NCBI GenBank assembly: GCA_027083115.1
Contig: JALWQN010000144.1
Location: forward strand, 1-37,519
Source of the DNA: Desulfurococcales archaeon
Lineage (GTDB): Archaea; Thermoproteota; Thermoprotei_A; Sulfolobales; NBVN01
DNA length: 37,519 nt
Reading direction: 5' to 3'
The position numbers and the translations under genes are program-made. Below the pieces are notes generated by a model. It made no database searches. It was not told the origin of the DNA and worked only from the letters and a program-made list of their open reading frames with translations. Shown here one piece after another: positions 34,397 through 37,519 of the stretch (the stretch's first letter is position 1; the number at the start of each line of letters is the position of its first letter).

Positions 34397-35551
34397 CTAG
34401 TTAACTAATTTCTTTCTCTTCATTAAGATTTCGTCAATGCAGCAGGCCGGATATGCTGGAAGCACAGTTTCTTCCCTATAGCCGGTTATTATCCTGTAAT
34501 AACCTGATAGCTCAATATCGAGTTCATAATCACCCGTATCTATAAGTAGGTACTTAATTTTAGCTAGTTTTGAGGGGGTTGCCAGAATATGTATTTTCCC
34601 CTTACCGACAGCCCTTATCACTTTAGGGCTGAGTTGCTGGTTCCCTCTACCGAAAATGTATCCTTGGGCGCCGATGATCGTTATAACTATGTGTGGGTTC
34701 CTGTATTTGCTGAATAAATCAAGAATGCCTTCCTCATCAAGGTCTTTCCCTACTAACGAGTTATTCCATAATGCGTCGACCCCGAGTAAGGTTTTCTCAA
34801 CCCCTAAGGCGTCCGCTAAGGCCTTAATTGTTGTTCCTGGGCCCAACAGATAAAGGTTGTCTGGCTTAATGTATTCGTCCCTAAAGTATTCTGCTATGGC
34901 CTTCTTAGCCTCAGAATCTGAGTAATTGCCGAAGTCTTTGGTTGGGGTAATTAATTGCTCTACTGCAGGAGCTTTAGCTAACCCATAAACCTTAACTTTC
35001 AGGAATCCCTTATTGATGGCTTCCTCATCAGCGTCCGCGACATTCGTGACTATGACCTCAGCCTTACCTTCTGCGTAAGCCCTAACCACCTCGGCAGCTG
35101 CTTCGGGGGATACGGCAAAAACACCTGAATACATTTTTACTCCTGAAGGAACACCCAAGATCGGCGTCTTGCCATCAATAACGTCAAGTATGTCTCGAGC
35201 TGTCCCGTCACCACCCACGAACACTATGAGGTCTACACCCTCCTTCATCATCTCCTTAACTACTCCGACAGTATCTTTTTTGGTGGTTCTTGGGTGTGTG
35301 GGGATTTCCAAGCACTTATGCCTAAGGTAAGTTTTAGGCATGTATTCACAGCCCATAACTCCATTAGCTACAATAAGGAATCCCTTGAAGTTCTCCTGAA
35401 GTAATCTATTAAGGAATCTTTCAGCCCTTTTAGGTGCTACTGGCTTAGCTCCCTTCCTTAAAGCAAGGAAATAAAGTTGGTCGTCAGTGCCCTTAAGTCC
35501 AACGGCCCCACCCATTCCTGCTATCGGGTTAATTAGGAAGCCTATCTTCAT
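34397..35551 (-). CDS. ATP-NAD kinase-like (AcoX-type) protein
   Basis: 384 residues of the NAD-kinase superfamily. It starts KIGFLINPIAGMGGAVGLKGTD, with the GGDGTARD nucleotide-binding motif at 113-120 and GVPSGVKMYSGVFAV following. Length and N-terminus match the archaeal ATP-NAD/AcoX kinase group rather than canonical NadK. The phosphate acceptor is not established for many members. ATG start. Its stop lies 3 bases from the gcvPB stop (convergent). Confidence 0.85.
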   Translation of the reverse strand: MKIGFLINPIAGMGGAVGLKGTDDQLYFLALRKGAKPVAPKRAERFLNRLLQENFKGFLIVANGVMGCEYMPKTYLRHKCLEIPTHPRTTKKDTVGVVKEMMKEGVDLIVFVGGDGTARDILDVIDGKTPILGVPSGVKMYSGVFAVSPEAAAEVVRAYAEGKAEVIVTNVADADEEAINKGFLKVKVYGLAKAPAVEQLITPTKDFGNYSDSEAKKAIAEYFRDEYIKPDNLYLLGPGTTIKALADALGVEKTLLGVDALWNNSLVGKDLDEEGILDLFSKYRNPHIVITIIGAQGYIFGRGNQQLSPKVIRAVGKGKIHILATPSKLAKIKYLLIDTGDYELDIELSGYYRIITGYREETVLPAYPACCIDEILMKRKKLVN

Positions 35552-35733
35552 CTTTTAAGGCCTATAGGGATTAATTGTGAGTTGAAATAAGCTTCACTAC
35601 GTAATGAATGAGAATTGTTTTGGTGCGATTGCCCCCATCTCACTTTCAATAAACCCTCTCACCCTCACCCTAAGGAATAAGTGTCTAGGAATTCAAATAG
35701 AGTATTACTTGTGCTTGATGCTTAGGTGATTTA

Positions 35734-36339
35734 ATGAGGTGCCCCTACTGTGGCTCGACAAACGTTATTTGGGATGAGGAAAGGGGTGAGGTGGTTTGTA
35801 TGGATTGCGGATCAGTTATTGACCGGATTTATGTTTTGAGGGAGGATTTCAGGGTTGAGGATTCTAGGCCCTCTCGCTCTAGGGGCTCAGTAAGGCTCTC
35901 TAAGACAACGAAGGAGTTCCTTAAGTTATTGGATAGAGTTAAATCAAGTAAGAAACTTAAGGATAAGGCAGTAATCGACACAACGAATTTTTTCGATTAC
36001 GTTAATGGCAGGAGAGGAAGGGTTAAGATCATTAAGTTAAGTACTCCCTACCTCAGGAATTTAGAGAAGGATAAGGATATTTCGGTTGTTTTAGAATTAA
36101 TCAGTAAGTTCCCTAGATTAAAGTCAAGGACAGATAGGGCTAAGGTAGCATTAGCGATGCTAACTATTTCCTTAGTTAAGGGAGGAAGCATTAATGTTTC
36201 GGAAGTATCTAGAGTTACTGGGTTAAGCAGAATGCATGTCAGAAGATTGGTTAAGGAATTAAGTTCACAGAAAACCTTCATGACTGAAGTACGTAAAAAC
36301 TTAATTAGGTTCCAGCAAGCGCCTCTTCCGGCACGCTGA
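35734..36339 (+). CDS. Short TFIIB-like (TFB-type) zinc-ribbon factor
   Basis: 201 residues. The N-terminal zinc ribbon has CPYCG (C3, C6) and CMDCG (C22, C25), as in TFIIB. A short linker rich in Arg/Ser lies around 40-55. The rest is about 140 residues, half the length of the two cyclin repeats of a normal TFB. A helix-turn-helix lies near 153-176 (INVSEVSRVTGLSRMHVRRLVKEL). It resembles truncated TFB paralogues such as Sulfolobus TFB3 in outline, but could be another zinc-ribbon regulator. ATG start with GGTGAT four bases upstream. Confidence 0.72.
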   Translation: MRCPYCGSTNVIWDEERGEVVCMDCGSVIDRIYVLREDFRVEDSRPSRSRGSVRLSKTTKEFLKLLDRVKSSKKLKDKAVIDTTNFFDYVNGRRGRVKIIKLSTPYLRNLEKDKDISVVLELISKFPRLKSRTDRAKVALAMLTISLVKGGSINVSEVSRVTGLSRMHVRRLVKELSSQKTFMTEVRKNLIRFQQAPLPAR

Positions 36340-37264
36340 ACACATAAGTTCTACCAGAAAATCCCTTGGCGTCCTTTAGGTGGGCCAAGGCTTTATCCCC
36401 ATTAAGCGTTTTGCCGTTCGGTAGGTCAACACGAACACCAATAACTTTTCCTTCCTTAATTAGTAACTTAATGTCGGTTTCATCCGTCTTGAACCTAATA
36501 TATAGTGGTTTCTTCTCCCCCACTTCCTTCAGTACTGACTTAGCGAAGTCAATAACTTTTTTCCAGTCGCCACTGAATTTCTCAACCTTAATTAGTTCGG
36601 CCTTTAACACAATCATGCCTACAGTTATTTCGTCGGAGAGGGCATCGGGGTTCTTAGCTATGAGTTCCTTCTGTTTAGGAGCCGGCTTCTGCACGGGTTT
36701 AGGACGGGGGGAGGGTTTAGGTTGTTTGAGTTTTACCTTAGCCTGTTGTTTAGCGGGGGAGGGAGGGACCTTAGGTGCAGTAGCCTTAGGTGCAGAAGTA
36801 GTAGCGGCTGCCTCGGCTTTCAGCCCCTTCTTTCTTCTCCTAATAACCTCAGCTATTGCAGGCAACTGAAACATTATCTTGTTTTTTAGGTCGTCAAGAA
36901 ACTCAGTAATTCCTGGAGAAAGTATTCTCTCCCTGAAGAACCCCGCTTTAACGTAAATCCTTCCAGTAACTATGCTCCCTATACCTCTAGGCTCTATATT
37001 TAGCCTCATATGGAAGTATATGGAGCCCTTACCATCTACGAACACTGTTCTGCTGGCTCGTCTGGTTTGAGAAGTTAGCTTCATGCGTAACTTATATATC
37101 GATCCTGAAATCCTTAAAGTAACTTCAGCCTCATTCGGGGACTCGAGCCTCATCGACTCATAAATAGACCATAAGGGTATATGGGTCTGTATATCTGAGA
37201 AAACCTCGAATACTTCCTCTGGCGGTACAGGTGTCAATGCCTCAAAACTCCTTTCTATCGGCAT
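36305..37264 (-). CDS. SRPBCC/CoxG-like domain joined by a Pro/Ala/Lys linker to an unknown C-terminal domain
   Basis: 319 residues. Residues 1-140 look like an SRPBCC (CoxG, START-like) fold: it begins with a FEALTPVPPEEVFEVFSD-type helix entry and continues with strands. Residues 150-205 are a low-complexity linker of Ala, Pro, Lys, Thr and Gln. Residues 210-319 form a second domain with short strands (LLIKEGKVIGVRVDLPNGK) and a helix. I see faint likeness to PATAN/DUF4388-type modules, without certainty. No cysteine, signal or membrane segment. ATG start; its last 35 bases overlap the opposite-strand TFB-like gene. Confidence 0.65.
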   Translation of the reverse strand: MPIERSFEALTPVPPEEVFEVFSDIQTHIPLWSIYESMRLESPNEAEVTLRISGSIYKLRMKLTSQTRRASRTVFVDGKGSIYFHMRLNIEPRGIGSIVTGRIYVKAGFFRERILSPGITEFLDDLKNKIMFQLPAIAEVIRRRKKGLKAEAAATTSAPKATAPKVPPSPAKQQAKVKLKQPKPSPRPKPVQKPAPKQKELIAKNPDALSDEITVGMIVLKAELIKVEKFSGDWKKVIDFAKSVLKEVGEKKPLYIRFKTDETDIKLLIKEGKVIGVRVDLPNGKTLNGDKALAHLKDAKGFSGRTYVFSVPEEALAGT

Positions 37265-37383
37265 CGATATCCCTGCCTAATATATTTTATGCACATAATT
37301 TAAAAAGCATAGATTAACAGAATTTTCTTCAGGAAGTGCACTCTGCCAACATTTTTACATTTGTTTTCACTGAAGGCGAAAAA

Positions 37384-37519
37384 TCAATAGAGCCAGCAGG
37401 CTACGTAGTGGTTGTGGGTTATTTCCTTGGTTTTTGGTTCTTTCTCTCTGCAGATGTCCTTGACGTAAGGGCATCTTGGGTGGAACCTACATCCACTAGG
37501 AGGATTGATGGCGCTAGGT
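37384..37519 (-). CDS. C-terminal end of an Opp/Dpp-type ABC transporter ATPase (partial)
   Basis: Hand translation of the minus strand from the window edge gives about 45 residues ending at a TGA (37386-37384). The segment reads INPPSGCRFHPRCPYVKDIC and ends YVACWLY, the cysteine-containing extension that follows the ATPase domain in oligopeptide/dipeptide importers of the OppD/OppF (DppD/DppF) type. The ATP-binding motifs lie beyond the window. The transported solute may be a peptide or, in archaea, often an oligosaccharide. Confidence 0.85.
   Translation of the reverse strand, partial: PSAINPPSGCRFHPRCPYVKDICREKEPKTKEITHNHYVACWLY

Overview
The window looks like a chromosomal segment of an archaeon, most likely a member of the Thermoproteota (Crenarchaeota/TACK). 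Archaeal or TACK-type markers are an A/V-type ATP synthase operon, PCNA, the DNA primase large subunit, geranylgeranylglyceryl phosphate synthase (ether lipids), a TFIIB-like zinc-ribbon factor, an Elf1-like elongation factor, a PINA-type PIN/ATPase, a UPF0216 protein and a split glycine dehydrogenase. Many genes have an A/T-rich TATA-like box 25-35 bases before the start (leaderless style). Others have Shine-Dalgarno-like GAGG/GGTG motifs, and GTG and TTG starts are common. I cannot assign a genus from sequence alone. No CRISPR array, insertion sequence, rRNA or integrase was seen.

Layout. 1-4761 holds a partial aldehyde:ferredoxin oxidoreductase and a complete Leloir set (galE facing an overlapping galT-galK pair). 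4936-8718 has an anchored Thr/Pro-rich surface protein, an EamA-type transporter with an apparently non-canonical start, an AlaX editing protein and an iron-type alcohol dehydrogenase. A tRNA-Gly(CCC) follows at 8777-8855. 8968-11149 carries a GH130-like protein and a GT4-like glycosyltransferase, tail to tail. 11342-15753 (minus strand) encodes ether-lipid synthesis (GGGPS), Elf1, PINA, an MFS transporter and a ChrB-like protein. A tRNA-His with encoded G-1 and CCA is at 15901-15978.

16010-25632 is one long minus-strand block, the ATP synthase operon in the order H-I-K-E-C-F-A-B-D followed by a UPF0216 gene. Subunit A is interrupted at its P-loop by a mini-intein of about 168 residues. The proteolipid gene (K) has a 127-base leader with its own TATA-like box, and its protein carries the residues that bind Na+ in the Enterococcus hirae c-ring.

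25835-29626 is a DNA-replication neighbourhood: PCNA, an Lrp/AsnC regulator coupled to an unknown ORF, and, on the other strand, two unknown small genes leading into priL. 29721-34393 encodes the glycine cleavage system as two divergent pairs, gcvT-gcvH and gcvPA-gcvPB. 34397-37519 holds an NAD-kinase-like protein, a short TFB-like factor, a two-domain protein with an SRPBCC/CoxG-like N-terminus, and the C-terminal end of an Opp/Dpp-type ABC ATPase.

Most of the window is housekeeping. The points most worth following are the mini-intein, the predicted ion specificity of the c-ring, the C33 tRNA-Gly, two genes whose conserved N-termini extend upstream of any normal start codon, the ChrB-MFS pair, the minimal TFB-like factor and several unknown genes embedded in replication operons. 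No gene-free stretch exceeds 300 bases.
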